Source: Erpobdella octoculata
Lineage: Eukaryota > Annelida > Clitellata > Hirudinida > Erpobdellidae
NCBI GenBank assembly: GCA_963978895.1
Contig: OZ022243.1
Coordinates: 8,991,750 to 9,055,749, forward strand
Length of the DNA stretch: 64,000 bases
Reading direction: 5' to 3'
Shown: one piece after another, positions 41,666 through 53,258 of the stretch
Numbering within the stretch: the stretch's first letter is position 1
Layout of the letters: each line of letters starts with the position of its first letter
Made by a program: the position numbers and the translations under genes
Notes under the pieces: generated by a model
The model's database searches: none
What the model saw: only the letters and a program-made list of their open reading frames with translations
Told to the model about the DNA's origin: nothing

Positions 41666-44600
41666 ATGGATTTCACGAGAATTCAAATCAAGCCGCTAGA
41701 AGGCAAGTCAAATTGGTTGAACTGGAAAGGTAGAGTTTCGATCCTACTGCGCGGCACACCAGATGTCATGGACGTTGTAGAAGGGAGACTTAAAAAACCA
41801 GACGAACCGAGGGATGATTCAACAGAAGCCGAGGTAACTGCATATCAAACCGCCTACAGCAAGTTTTTGAAAGCTGACTGCAGTGCAATGGTGATTCTAT
41901 CAACCAACATGTCAGAAGAATCTTATGAAAAGGTTCGTTCCCATGCATGTGCAAGAGAAGTTTGGTTGGAATTACATAGGCTGTTTGATGGAATAAATGA
42001 AGACAGAGCCTATGATCTATGTATGCAGTTCTTTGGTTACAAGATGTGTCAAGGTGATGAAGCTGCTACTCATGTTGGTAAGCTAAAGAATATCTGGAAG
42101 GAACTAAAGGTCGAACTTGATAAAGAAGAAAACAAAGATCTACTGCTCATGTGCCGTATAATTGAAACATTGCCAAGTGAGTATTTTTCATTTTCTTCGA
42201 GTTGGAGAATGTTGAACAAAGCCGAACGGACTGTTGATAATCTCACGAATCAGTTATGTAGTTACGAAAGAGCTCTGGCTGGCAAAACTGAACCCGTTCA
42301 ACAGGAAGCATTGTTCGCTAAGTCAACATACCCGAAGTCGGCACAGAAACAGAAAAGTCAAATAAAGTCTGCAAAACAAGGTACCATTATTTGTCATTAC
42401 TGCAAGCAAGTAGGACATGTTGTTCGTAAATGTAGAAAATGGATTGCCGATGGCAAACCACCGAAGCCAGCAAATGATTTGAACATCAGTCAAGGTAAAG
42501 CTCCAGAGTCAGTTCATTCTGTGTCATTGTCTGCTGTGTATTCAGATGTTCTTGCAATTGATAGTTCTACATCTGCTGATGGTTGGTATGTAGATAATGG
42601 CGCAACCAGTCATTTGACTTTTAGAAGTGACATACTGACAAACTTCAAGAAATTCTCAAATGTCCAGAGCCTACAGATAGCAGATGGAAATCACGTTGAA
42701 GCTGTTGGTGCAGGTACTGTCCACCTGAAAACAGTGATTGATAAAAAGAATATTGAAGTGAAACTTGAAAACGTGTGGTATGTTCCAAAGTTGAACAGAA
42801 ATTTGTTTTCAGTATTAGCAGCTCAAGACAGGAAGAAAAACAGTATTTTCATGTCTACACAAGAAAGATGTTTCTTCAAGGTCGACAATGTGAAAGTTCT
42901 TGTTGGTGCTCGAGAAAGAAATGGTGGTTTGTTCAGGCTGATTGCAGATACAGTTGTACCATCTAGGTTACAAGAGGCAAATATTGTAAAGGATGAAAAT
43001 TTGATTCAGTTGTATCACGAAAGGCTTGCTCATCAAAACAAAAGACATGTGAAGTCAATTTTAAAACAAGAATTCAACATAGATGTCAGTCTTGATGGTG
43101 AAGTTTGTGAAGGATGTGTCTTCGGAAAAGCACATCGCCTGAAGTTTGGAACCAGAGTTCGAGCAACAAAACCAGGCGAAAGAATACACACTGATGTTTG
43201 TGGTCCATTTTGTAATTCATTCTCAAATTATCGCTATTTTGTCCTGTTTAAAGATGACTACAGTGGCTTCCGTTTTGTCTACTTCATGAAAGAAAAGTCT
43301 GAAGTGTCAGAGAAATTGACGTGGATGCTTGCTGAGTGCCAAACAGCTGGACAGACAGTGATGGAGTTGCTGAGTGACAATGGTGGTGAATTTGACAATG
43401 CTGATGTGAAGAAAATTTTGAACAAACATGGTATCCGACAACGTCTGATAATGCCATACACACCTCAACAAAATGGATGCAGTGAAAGAGAGAATCGCAC
43501 CTTAGTAGAAGCCGCCAGGGCCATGAGATTAGCTCATGCAGAATTACCTCAAGCTTTATGGGCACAATTGATTCAGACCGCTGGGTACATCTTGAATCGA
43601 ACTGCACCTACTTGTGTCAAAGGAAAATCACCATATGAACTGTGGTACAATAGAAAACCAAAAATCACACATTTGCGAATTATTGGTTGTACTGCATATG
43701 TTCATGTTCCTGATCAACGAAGAAAAAAGATGGACACTAAAGCTGAGAAGGGTATATTAGTTGGCTATGAAGGCGATGATGGCTATAGAGTTTTTCTCCA
43801 GCCAGGAAATAGAACAGTTCGTTCAAGAGATGTTGTTTTTGATGAGAAAATTCTAAGAACAACAGTTACAAATTGGCCATTGAAATCTGATCAAGATGAG
43901 TCTGATGCTGATGACGATCAGATGTGTGAAAACAGTGGAGCTGTGACTGAGGAAATACCTACCATTGATGATGAACTGACACAGAGTGGTGCACCTGCTT
44001 CAGGCATACAGTTGCGTGACCGTGAATGCATCAAGAGGCCTGCTCGTTTCGATGACTATGTGATGATAGCAGCAGAAATGTTCAGTTCTTCAGAACCTAC
44101 CAGCTTTGAGGAGGCAGTTCAAAGTGATCAGAAGAATGAATGGCAGCAAGCGATGAAAAATGAAATGCAATCGCTTTGTGAAAACCAGACGTGGCAACTT
44201 ATGGATCTCCCTCCTAAGAAAAAGGCTATTCCATGCAAGTGGGTCTACAAAGTCAAGACTAATTCAGATGGTTCCATCGAACGTTACAAAGCAAGACTTG
44301 TAATTAAAGGCTATGCTCAAAAGAAAGGAGTTGATTACGATCAGACCTTCAGTCCAGTGGTCAGAAATACAACTGTTAGAACTCTTTTAAGCGTTGCAGC
44401 CAGTGAAAGAATGCATCTGATGCAGTTCGATGTTTCAACGGCATTCCTATATGGTGATCTGCAAGAGGAAATCTATATGGAGCAGCCCGAAGGGTTTACT
44501 GATGGTTCTGCTAGAGTGTGTAAACTGAAAAGAAGTTTGTACGGACTCAAGCAGGCTCCCAGATGTTGGAACACGCGGTTTGGCAATTTTTTAAAGAAGA

Positions 44601-45616
44601 TCGGATTTAAACAAAGTGATGCTGATCCTTGTCTGTTTATAGTGGAAAGAAATATGAAAAAATTGTTTCTTGCTTTATATGTTGATGATGGCATTGTTAT
44701 GGCTACAGATAAACAAGAACTCTCAGAATTTGCAGAGAGGTTAAAATCAGAGTTTAAAATTATAACAAAGCCAGCAAAATATTTCCTGGGAGTAGAAATC
44801 AATCAGAAATCTGATGGCTCCATAAAGATCAGTCAAGCTGCCTATACGAGAAAAGTTCTTGATCAGTTTGGTATGAGTAATTGTCGGCCATGTGTTACTC
44901 CAATCATCTCATCTGAGAAGGCAGAGTTTGATGATAATAATGAACCAGTCAAATTTCCTTACAGGTCAGTTGTGGGGGCACTCATGTATTTAATGACGGG
45001 TACCAGACCCGATATTGCATATGCTGTTAGTGTTGCTTCCAGGAATTTGGAAAATCCTCTTCATAGTGATGTAGTCCAAGTAAAAAGGATTCTGCGATAT
45101 CTTAAGGGTACCGAAGATACAGGAATTGTCTACAGACCTCAACAGAATAAAAACACACTCCTGTGTTATAGTGATGCTGATCATGCAGGTGACCATACCA
45201 CAGGCAGGTCTACAACTGGTGTGGTTTGTATCTATGCTGAAGGAGCAATAAGCTGGTTGAGTCAACGACAGACATCAGTTTCTATCTCAACCACAGAAGC
45301 AGAGGTAGTAGCGGCTAGTGAGGCCACACGTGAGGTTGTTTGGATAAAACGTCTGCTGAACGACATTGTTGGATTTGATGATATTCCAGTCATACAAATT
45401 GACAATGAAGCTGCTATTCGTTTGGCTCAGAACCCAGAACATCACCGACGTACCAAACACATACAGACTCGTCATTTCTTCATCAGAGAAAAGGTTGCAG
45501 ACGGTGAAGTTGGTGTCAAGAGTGTCACAACAGAACTTCAAGTGGCAGATGCACTAACGAAAGCTCTACAAGGACCAAGGCTAAAGCAACTGATGATCCA
45601 CATGGGACTCGGTTAA
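41666..45616 (+). CDS. copia Gag-Pol polyprotein, intact
   Basis: 1316 residues without interruption. Gag: FTRIQIKPLEGKSNWLNWKG at the start, then a UBN2-like helical region. Zinc knuckle CHYCKQVGHVVRKC at about 243-256. Protease WYVDNGATSHL at about 306, with Asn in place of the usual Ser in the DSGA motif. GAG-pre-integrase LYHERLAHQNKRHV at about 448. Integrase HTDVCGPF, LSDNGGEFDN and TPQQNGCSERENRT give D-D-E at about 508, 571 and 607. RT: FDVSTAFLYGDLQEEIYMEQ at about 920 and YVDDGIVMA at about 1004. RNase H: CYSDADHAGD at about 1166, STTEAEVVAASEA, and HIQTRHFFIREKV. The order PR-IN-RT-RNH defines copia. All catalytic acids are visible, so the element is probably competent. Confidence 0.97.
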   Translation: MDFTRIQIKPLEGKSNWLNWKGRVSILLRGTPDVMDVVEGRLKKPDEPRDDSTEAEVTAYQTAYSKFLKADCSAMVILSTNMSEESYEKVRSHACAREVWLELHRLFDGINEDRAYDLCMQFFGYKMCQGDEAATHVGKLKNIWKELKVELDKEENKDLLLMCRIIETLPSEYFSFSSSWRMLNKAERTVDNLTNQLCSYERALAGKTEPVQQEALFAKSTYPKSAQKQKSQIKSAKQGTIICHYCKQVGHVVRKCRKWIADGKPPKPANDLNISQGKAPESVHSVSLSAVYSDVLAIDSSTSADGWYVDNGATSHLTFRSDILTNFKKFSNVQSLQIADGNHVEAVGAGTVHLKTVIDKKNIEVKLENVWYVPKLNRNLFSVLAAQDRKKNSIFMSTQERCFFKVDNVKVLVGARERNGGLFRLIADTVVPSRLQEANIVKDENLIQLYHERLAHQNKRHVKSILKQEFNIDVSLDGEVCEGCVFGKAHRLKFGTRVRATKPGERIHTDVCGPFCNSFSNYRYFVLFKDDYSGFRFVYFMKEKSEVSEKLTWMLAECQTAGQTVMELLSDNGGEFDNADVKKILNKHGIRQRLIMPYTPQQNGCSERENRTLVEAARAMRLAHAELPQALWAQLIQTAGYILNRTAPTCVKGKSPYELWYNRKPKITHLRIIGCTAYVHVPDQRRKKMDTKAEKGILVGYEGDDGYRVFLQPGNRTVRSRDVVFDEKILRTTVTNWPLKSDQDESDADDDQMCENSGAVTEEIPTIDDELTQSGAPASGIQLRDRECIKRPARFDDYVMIAAEMFSSSEPTSFEEAVQSDQKNEWQQAMKNEMQSLCENQTWQLMDLPPKKKAIPCKWVYKVKTNSDGSIERYKARLVIKGYAQKKGVDYDQTFSPVVRNTTVRTLLSVAASERMHLMQFDVSTAFLYGDLQEEIYMEQPEGFTDGSARVCKLKRSLYGLKQAPRCWNTRFGNFLKKIGFKQSDADPCLFIVERNMKKLFLALYVDDGIVMATDKQELSEFAERLKSEFKIITKPAKYFLGVEINQKSDGSIKISQAAYTRKVLDQFGMSNCRPCVTPIISSEKAEFDDNNEPVKFPYRSVVGALMYLMTGTRPDIAYAVSVASRNLENPLHSDVVQVKRILRYLKGTEDTGIVYRPQQNKNTLLCYSDADHAGDHTTGRSTTGVVCIYAEGAISWLSQRQTSVSISTTEAEVVAASEATREVVWIKRLLNDIVGFDDIPVIQIDNEAAIRLAQNPEHHRRTKHIQTRHFFIREKVADGEVGVKSVTTELQVADALTKALQGPRLKQLMIHMGLG

Positions 45617-45689
45617 CTTTTCCTGGGAAATCAAGTAGTTTACTAAGAATGAAATTGGTCAGACTGATAACTGTTACGATTTATGCTCA

Positions 45690-45700
45690 AAATGAGAAGG
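45690..45700 (+). promoter_or_regulatory. copia polypurine tract
   Basis: AAATGAGAAGG lies directly before the 3' LTR, where plus-strand DNA synthesis would start. Short and interrupted by one T. Confidence 0.65.
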
Positions 45701-45881
45701 TGTTGAATATAGTTTTTGTTTTGCTTATAAATCGAACAGTTTATTTTATCTATTATTAATTGACCATTGTTCTTTTTATTCTATGTACTTCCTTCTTTGT
45801 TGTTTCTCGAGTCGACATGTTGCTTTTAGTTGTGTACAATAAATTCGGGTTTTACTCTTAAATAAAGTATAAAACACAATA
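45701..45881 (+). repeat. copia 3' LTR
   Basis: Same 181 bases as the 5' LTR by direct reading, followed by the AGTGC duplication. Confidence 0.95.
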
Positions 45882-45886
45882 AGTGC

Positions 45887-45959
45887 AGCAGAACGCAAAA
45901 GACAAGGTGATATGTCAATATCTGTCCCTGCCAAACTTGCTAAGAAAGAAACACCTCAA
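45887..45959 (+). CDS. USP-like gene, exon f, part 2 (after copia insertion)
   Basis: Continues the exon in the frame left at 41345: AAERKRQGDMSISVPAKLAK, then KETPQ, and the donor CAA|GTAATT in phase 0, which fits the next exon (Cys box). Confidence 0.75.
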
Positions 45960-46023
45960 GTAATTTGTTTTTATTTTGTACAACAGTAAGTTAAATACAA
46001 ATAATATAATAATAATTAAATGA

Positions 46024-46163
46024 ATGTTATAATCTTGCATAATATGGCATTAAGGCAGATAATATGGTGATGATTAACTGTGTTATAATCATGCATAGTA
46101 GGACATTAATGCTGATGATATAGTGATGAGTAACTGTGTTATAATCTTGTTCAATATGGCTTT
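46024..46163. repeat. 57-bp tandem repeat, about 2.5 copies
   Basis: The unit starts TGTTATAATCTTGCATAATA and contains GGTGATGATTAACTG-like ends; three successive starts at about 46027, 46080 and 46137. Confidence 0.75.
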
Positions 46164-46337
46164 AATCCATTAAGGGTCACTACCAGAAGAACACATCAAA
46201 ATTACATTTTTTTTTCGTTTTCTGAACTTTTATGTACCAAATACGATATATTGAAAAAGAAAAACTAGTGATTTTAGAAACCAGTTATATTGAGCGTTGC
46301 GTTTTCTCAACCATAACCACTTGAGTGAACTTTTTAC

Positions 46338-47240
46338 ATGCCCGCAGCTGAATGGAATTCTGCGAAACATTTCGGTTGAAAACAAACGTGACATTTAGAA
46401 CAGCTGAAGACGGTTACGTTTTTTATTGGCTTGTGCACAACCATGTGATTTAAATTGACTGTTCTTGTGTCTGGAAATCATCGGAGTTGGTTTTCCCGAC
46501 CACCACCTTTGTTGCGTTTTGCAGTAACGGTTTCTGTGAATCTTCAGACGCCATCAACGACAACACAACTCACGGAAATCCAGATGTGACATGCTAGGTC
46601 CATGAATGAAATGATGAATTCTCCAGGCATTAGTCAGGCAGATCTCGATGTAATTGACGAAGTATGGCCACCACCATTTCTTTGCTTTCACAGATATACA
46701 ATAGGCTGAAACAAAATTGTCAAGACTGTCAACTACACCCATGCTATATGCAGAGATCAGTCTAGGCTGTGTGACTGTAATTGATTGTCGTTCGTTCCGA
46801 CTGAAGCGCTTGACTGGAACAGTTGGTTCGACAAAGTTGAAGTTGCTTGCTAAGGTCACAACAGCATTGTCAAACCACTTGACTGTGAGTATCAGCATAT
46901 CAAATGCTGTGGAATAACTACCCTGTTTTTTCTTAGCTAGCTTCTTGCTATCTTCTTATATGCTTTGCACAAGCCTTGGTTCACATATCGTTTCTGGGGC
47001 AAAAACATTTTTCTCATTCAAATGATTAGTTTGTGAGAAGTGAAGAAATTATCGAAACACGGCTAGTGTTCCTGTGAATTACTTGCAACATTCAGCAGCT
47101 GCAAAACCACCCCAGCCCCTAGGCCTATTTCCTTGTCGAAAGAGTCATCTTTCCCCACATATGGAATAGAGTTGAACATATATCCTTCACTGGAACATAA
47201 GCCCCATATGTTGAACCCAAATCTCACAGGTTTAAAAATG
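46338..47240 (-). pseudogene. piggyBac transposase C-terminal half
   Basis: Reads FGFNIWGLCSSEGYMFNSIP, YVGKDDSFDKEIGLGAGVV and FDNFFTSHKLI, then in 46898-46554 LTVKWFDNAVVTLASNF, VKRFSRNERQSITVTQPRLI, MGVVDSLDNFVSAYCISVKA and KKWWWPYFVNYIEICLTNAW. These are the conserved blocks of the piggyBac DDE domain. The last residues before the stop form a cysteine-rich finger, CSKCHVCFQPKCFAEFHS, the piggyBac C-terminal DNA-binding domain. Several frame changes and stops lie between blocks, so it is inactive. The N-terminal half is missing. Confidence 0.85.
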
Positions 47241-47359
47241 CTTACAATATTTGTTTCAAATTCAAAAATTTTATTTGTTCAAAGTTTTATTTTTCGTACC
47301 CCCTTTCCCGAATTAGAACGGTATCCCATTTTGGGGGTGCAACCCATTGGTTAAGAACC

Positions 47360-47690
47360 CCTGGTGTAGTGGTCTAGACACGAGGTTGGATATCCGAAGT
47401 ACCCGGGTTCGATTTCTGGCTCGGGCAAGTAGTTTCCTTTAGCAAGAATTCATCTCACACTGCTCAGGCTAACTCAGCCTTTTATCTTTCACCTGTCGAT
47501 CAATGAGTACCAGTTTCACGACTGGGATGTAATAGGGTTCGGCACTTTCCGATTTTGGAGACACGTGCGGGTGGCAGGTAACACTGTGTGATCCCATATG
47601 CACTAGCAGTTCCCGGTGCTGCTGGGGTATTAATTGATATACGAAGTAGCGCCCTAATGTTATACATTTACATTTTACATTTTACACCCA
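47360..47690 (+). mobile_element. tRNA-derived SINE, copy 3 (other family)
   Basis: The head has GGTGTAGTGGTCTAGACACG (box A) and CCCGGGTTCGATTTC (box B). A body of about 250 bp with CACCTGTCGATCAATGAGTA follows and the element ends in TTTACATTTTACATTTTACA repeats. The frame of the head suggests a tRNA ancestor; the long body and the tail exclude a tRNA gene. Confidence 0.75.
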
Positions 47691-48051
47691 CAGACAAACG
47701 ACTGGTATTTTACTAAACTAAGTTATTACTTGAACAAAATCGTGATAGAAGAACAGCGAGGATAAGTAGACCAATGCACAAAATGACCTTCAACTCTGTT
47801 TTATTCAGCGAACAATCCGAAGATATGTCTTTTTTTTAGATGGTCATTATAATAAATGTTTGCTATGAGTTTAAATAGCCTAGATAAATATTTATTTATT
47901 AAGGATAAATAAATTTGCATAGTAATTTAAAGCAGTGAACGAATCATTATGCAGGAAGTTTGACTCTGCTCGCACTACAAAACAAAAAGGTGAAAGTTTC
48001 GAAAATGCAACAAGTTCACTTGAGTGGTTACTGTTGTGAAAACGCAACGCT

Positions 48052-49330
48052 GTCTTTCATGCTATAAAAAGACTTGAATGGGACAAAGTCAATTGATTTT
48101 TGCAATTCAGTTGATTGATATAACACCACCTTGAACTAATCAGCAACCATAGTCATGAAATTTCAATTCAATTTGTGTAGCTGTTTTATTTAAATTATAC
48201 ATTTTCTTTTTTCTCACCTTCGAGAATCATTAATTTTCTTTGAGAAAGAATGTTAAGAATGTTTTTGTACTAAGAAGGCTCTAGTGCATTTTTTTTATTT
48301 TAATGGGGGTTTACTTGCTGGTTATTATGAAAATAGACATTTTTGTATGTGAAGCAGGAAGCTTTACTTGTTGGTTATTGTGAAGAAAAACATGTGTGTA
48401 TCTGAGTATGCCTGTGGAAGCTTACATGTTGATTAATGGGTTGATTAGAGAAGTCAGAGTGGGTGTTATTTTATATTTATATAGCTATATAGCTATAAAC
48501 TATGCTGAAGAAACAGAGGTGCTTGTCAAATCCTAGTGTTGTGTTAAAAACATCCAATGTTTCATTGCTTGAACCAAAATCTAATATGACCGATGTGTTC
48601 TTATAAATTAGCATTAATGATTTTCTACATTTGATTAAAATTCTTCTATCGAAAACACTTTAGCCATTTCTAAAAGTGCCATTCTTTAATAATTTCCTGG
48701 ATATATTTACAGTACAATAAGATACAAGAAATACAACTCATTTACTCATTTATCATCATAAACTGAGAACTGTCACAAAAAGTATTCAAGTAAAAACTGT
48801 TCATAGCACTCCAAAAATAATTATTTATTTTTTGTATTTGTTTAATGACAATTATGATGTAATGGTCAAATACAGAATATTTTATATCTAAGAGCCAGCA
48901 GACACAAATGCATGGTTAATAATGTTGCTCATGTGACAATCAGTACTCATGTGTTTTTGAGTCATGCTGGCTGTAAGAGTGCAGAGTTTTTGCAGGTAGT
49001 CAGGATCTAATCAATGAAGAGGCAAATTTTATTGATTAAGTAGTCATATTTTCATAGACTATTGACAATTTTGGCAGCTGCATCAAATTGTGTGGTTTGC
49101 TGTAATATATTGGAGCATAATCTACTAGATAGCTACAGTAGTTAATTTTGGATTCTACCAGGCTGTTCATCAGGGTTCTGCTGAAAATGTTGTTAATTTA
49201 ATTTGAGCAGAGAGTAGATAGTAAAATAGTAACACCAAGATCTCATATTATTAGATGAATTAATAACCAAATTGCTTATTTCTAATGCTGAGTGGATCAT
49301 GTAGATGTTATTGACATGTAGTTCAGGAAC
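48052..49330. other. intron of the USP-like gene, AT-rich
   Basis: No exon found. 48305-48440 carries two to three copies of a unit GGAAGCTTAC(T)TGTTGGTTAT followed by GTGAAAATAGACAT-like sequence, also found at 61640-61800 (inverted) and 62770-62890. Confidence 0.6.
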
Positions 49331-49334
49331 GTAA

Positions 49335-50655
49335 ATTCAGCATTTTACAGGGGGGGGCAAAATTTTCCCGCCATTATATAGCTTACTGACAGGGTTACCC
49401 GCTGTTGTCCGGGTTTTTTGTGCTTAGTTTTGTCTCGTTTTTGCCAATGAAACGTCAAAGAAATAACAGATTTTTTTTTAATTTTTCAAAATTTTCTCAT
49501 CAATGAAGTTACCTGTATGCCAAATGTTGTTAAAATTGCTCCTGCGGCTTGGATGTGATAAACGAATGCTCTCACACACACATTACCTTTTTACATTTAT
49601 ATAAATACGTAGGTACAAGCAGAGAGGGATGGAGAAATGCATCCCCTATCAGAGTATCAATTGAAATTTTTTGGGTATAATACCTTGTTTTTGGAAAACG
49701 ACCGCAGCTTTTTTGGGAGGAGAAATTGGAAGTCTTTGAAAATTTTTTTGAAAAATACTTACGACTACCCCTTACCGGTTATCAGCTTTTTGGAAGAGAA
49801 TATAAAAAAATTTCTGAAGTGATTCCCCCACCAGAAAATTCTGGATTCGCCACGCGCCACTGGGTATAAGGGAGATGAATGATTTAATCATATTGCAGTA
49901 AAACAAGTAAAGAAAAAACGAGTTTTTCAACACAAACTTTGATTTCAAATACATTCAATTTAGAAATGCAAAAGATGTTCGAATTTTTTTTTTTTAAATT
50001 GAATCATGTATATTCATCAAATCTAAAACTATGCTGAAAGTTTTAACTTCCTAGCTAGTCAAAATGCTGGTTAAATTTCACTTGCAAGATTTGCGTACAG
50101 AGAAAGACACACAAAAAAACAGAGATTGTAACCTAAATAAAAGTTTGTAAAAAAGATGTCCAAAATGGGGTGGGTATAATTTTGTTTTATTTTTGTGTAA
50201 TAAAGAATAACTTTGATGTAGACAGCTGTGAGGGAATCAACATTGTATCAATACCACTAATAGGGTAAAATTCAATGAGTTCGCTGATTGTATTTTGGCA
50301 CATAAAACAGCTAATCTTTGGACCAACACTGATACACAAATTATTACTCTGCAGTTATTGGTAAATCTAGCATCGAGCTAAGATATAAAATTGTCTCCAA
50401 TACGCATTGAATCATCACCAGGTTAAGTAAAGTTAAAATTAACATATTATATAGTAAACTCTAAGTAAAAAAAAATTTTAATTTTGGAAATCAAGGGGGG
50501 GCGAATTGTCTATACACGCCAGAAGGATTCCAATACGCATTGCATCATCACTAGGTTAAGTAAAGTTACAATTAAATAAATATATAGTAAACTCTAGGTA
50601 AAAAAATTCAAATTTTGAAAATCTGCCCCCCTCAATTTACGTCCCTGATGTAGTT
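49335..50655 (-). mobile_element. diverged inverted copy of part of the 2.79-kb unit
   Basis: 49335-49900 is the reverse complement of about 30600-31120 of the tandem unit (GGGTTACCCGCTGTTGTCCG for the GC hairpin; CAATGAAACGTCAAAG; ATGAATGATTTAATCATA). 50200-50655 matches about 30050-30500 (GTAGACAGCTGTGAGGGAAT; AATTTACGTCCCTG at the end). This shows that the 2.79-kb unit contains an older dispersed transposon. A repeat of family R1 is nested in the middle. Confidence 0.8.
49905..50160 (+). repeat. dispersed repeat family R1, copy 5, nested
   Basis: Full-length copy by comparison: AAAAAACGAGTTTTTCAACA through TTGCGTACAGAGAAAGACAC to ATTGTAACCTAAATAAAAG. It splits the inverted copy of the 2.79-kb-unit transposon and is therefore younger. 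Confidence 0.75.
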
Positions 50656-50882
50656 ACACAACGTACCATATAGGCTTGGTTTTGTTTTCTTAAATGTTAG
50701 CTGAACATTATAATAGTACTGTGTGTGTTTGGAAAAATTTTAATGCCTTTAAACCAATCAGATTGATGCAGCTGTTTTTTTAAAAAGCACGCATATAGAT
50801 GTCAAAATTTATTGTTTTTGCAAACATAAATATTCATTATGGAAAAATTATTACAAAGATTTAATTTAATTTATCTCATTAG

Positions 50883-50945
50883 ACACCTTCTCCTAAGGGA
50901 CTGCAAAATCTGGGAAATACTTGCTACTTCAATTCAGTGCTTCAG
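50883..50945 (+). CDS. USP-like gene, exon g (catalytic Cys box)
   Basis: Acceptor CTCATTAG, donor CAG|GTTGCA, phase 0 to 0, 21 codons: TPSPKGLQNLGNTCYFNSV followed by LQ. The Cys of NTCYFN is the catalytic nucleophile of peptidase family C19, and Asn of GNTC supports the oxyanion hole. The exon follows exon f in phase. Confidence 0.95.
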
Positions 50946-51019
50946 GTTGCAAATAAATTTTAAAGTTTTTATTTTATTACTACGTAGTAAAAAGAAATAA
51001 TTTATTTTTATGTCTATAT

Positions 51020-51591
<572 letters not shown>

Positions 51592-51839
51592 TGAGACATG
51601 CTCTAAGAAACACAACTCGCCATTTGGCAGAAACAACTTTTCGAGCCAAATTCTCGACTTTTCAGTATAAAACTCGCTGTTCGAGACTACAATTAGCCAA
51701 AAACTTTTCCATTAAACTTTTATTGTCAGACCGACGGACCGTTTCAGCTATGTCAGGCATCATCAGGGTCAAAAGTAAAACGAGAAAAGTAAACAAACAG
51801 AAAGAACCGAAATTATCAAAGAATTAGCACACTAACAGA
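51592..51839. other. possible Penelope-like terminal repeat
   Basis: Contains TTTTCGAGCCAAATTCTCGA and GACCGTTTCAGCTATGTCAG followed by GCATCATCAGGG. Wording of this kind ('CGTTTCAG...ATCATCAGGG') recurs at the terminal repeats of Penelope-like elements. No RT or GIY-YIG domain follows, so this is only a suggestion. Confidence 0.25.
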
Positions 51840-52011
51840 AGAGTAAACACTCCACCTATCAAATCAAAATAATACGAGGCTCAACAAAAAGAACATGAGT
51901 AAAACAAAATTCCATAGATTCTGGTCTTAAACACTATGGAATTTTGTTTTACTCATGTTCTTTTTGTTGAGCCTCGTATTTTTTTGATTTGATAGGTGGA
52001 GTGTTTACTCT
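51840..52011. repeat. 78-bp near-perfect hairpin (foldback element)
   Basis: Left arm 51840-51917 starts AGAGTAAACACTCCACCTAT and ends AAAATTCCATAG; right arm 51934-52011 is its reverse complement, with a difference only around the AAATAATACG stretch. The loop is 16 bases. Such long, little-diverged arms suggest a young foldback MITE or a recent inverted duplication. Confidence 0.9.
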
Positions 52012-52249
52012 TTTGTATACATTGTAACTGTATACATTGAACACTTATAATTTTGGTAAATATCACATTATTTTATATTTATTCTATGGTCTGTTTTTAA
52101 GTTGTATTCTATGTAAACTTGAAGAAAATGAACCTCAGTGTCAGCATTATGTTTAAAAAAATTCCTGAATAGGCGGCGACTGTCTATAAGCCGCATTTTG
52201 GTTCTTAAGTGTGTAAAAAATTGTATAAGCTTATATGCGCTAAAATACA

Positions 52250-52925
<676 letters not shown>

Positions 52926-53102
52926 CATATTTTCAATAGATAACAAAGAAATTGTATTTTTCAATTTATTTTATTAGAATTTATTTCAAACAAGAATTCT
53001 TGGATATTTGTTTGAAGATTTTTTTGAAGCAAGCCAGGTTGCTAGAATTTTTATATTTAGAAAAAGTAATTTCTTGGTTTAATTAATTTTTAAAATTTTC
53101 AG

Positions 53103-53182
53103 AGCTCATTTATTAGCAGTATGAATAAATTTTTTTCTGGTTCTTCTTCACCTCAGACTATACATCAGGGAATCAGATCATT
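53103..53182 (+). CDS. USP-like gene, exon h
   Basis: Acceptor AAATTTTCAG, donor TT|GTAGGA, ends in phase 2. Encodes SSFISSMNKFFSGSSSPQTI and HQGIRS. It corresponds to the short segment between the Cys box and the QEDSHE block in C19 proteases. Confidence 0.75.
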
Positions 53183-53258
53183 GTAGGAAAATTTATACAT
53201 AGTAATTGTGTGTTCATGTGTGTTTAAGCCTATTGTTAAATTTTTTTCTTATCAATAG

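Larger units (their letters stand above)
41346..45881 (+). mobile_element. complete Ty1/copia retrotransposon
   Basis: 5' LTR 41346-41526 and 3' LTR 45701-45881 are both 181 bp and appear identical, so the insertion is recent. AGTGC is duplicated on both sides (41341-41345 and 45882-45886). The primer-binding site GGTTATGGGTCCAGTC starts directly after the 5' LTR and matches the anticodon region of initiator Met tRNA, the internal priming used by Drosophila copia. A purine tract AAAATGAGAAGG precedes the 3' LTR. One long open frame fills the inside. Confidence 0.97.
46168..48051 (-). mobile_element. degenerate piggyBac element
   Basis: Inverted subterminal repeats at 46294-46338 (GCGTTGCGTTTTCTCAACCA, then ACCACTTGAGTGAAC) and 48012-48051 (the reverse complement, GTTCACTTGAGTGG...AACGCAACGC) bracket a piggyBac transposase. 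A TTAA at about 46167, the piggyBac target, could be the left edge. The right edge was not found. A tRNA-SINE is inserted between the transposase and the right repeat. Confidence 0.75.

Noticed and set aside
47364..47432. Possible functional tRNA gene
   Set aside because: Box A and B are present but stems do not pair well and a 250-bp body with a repetitive tail follows, as in a SINE.
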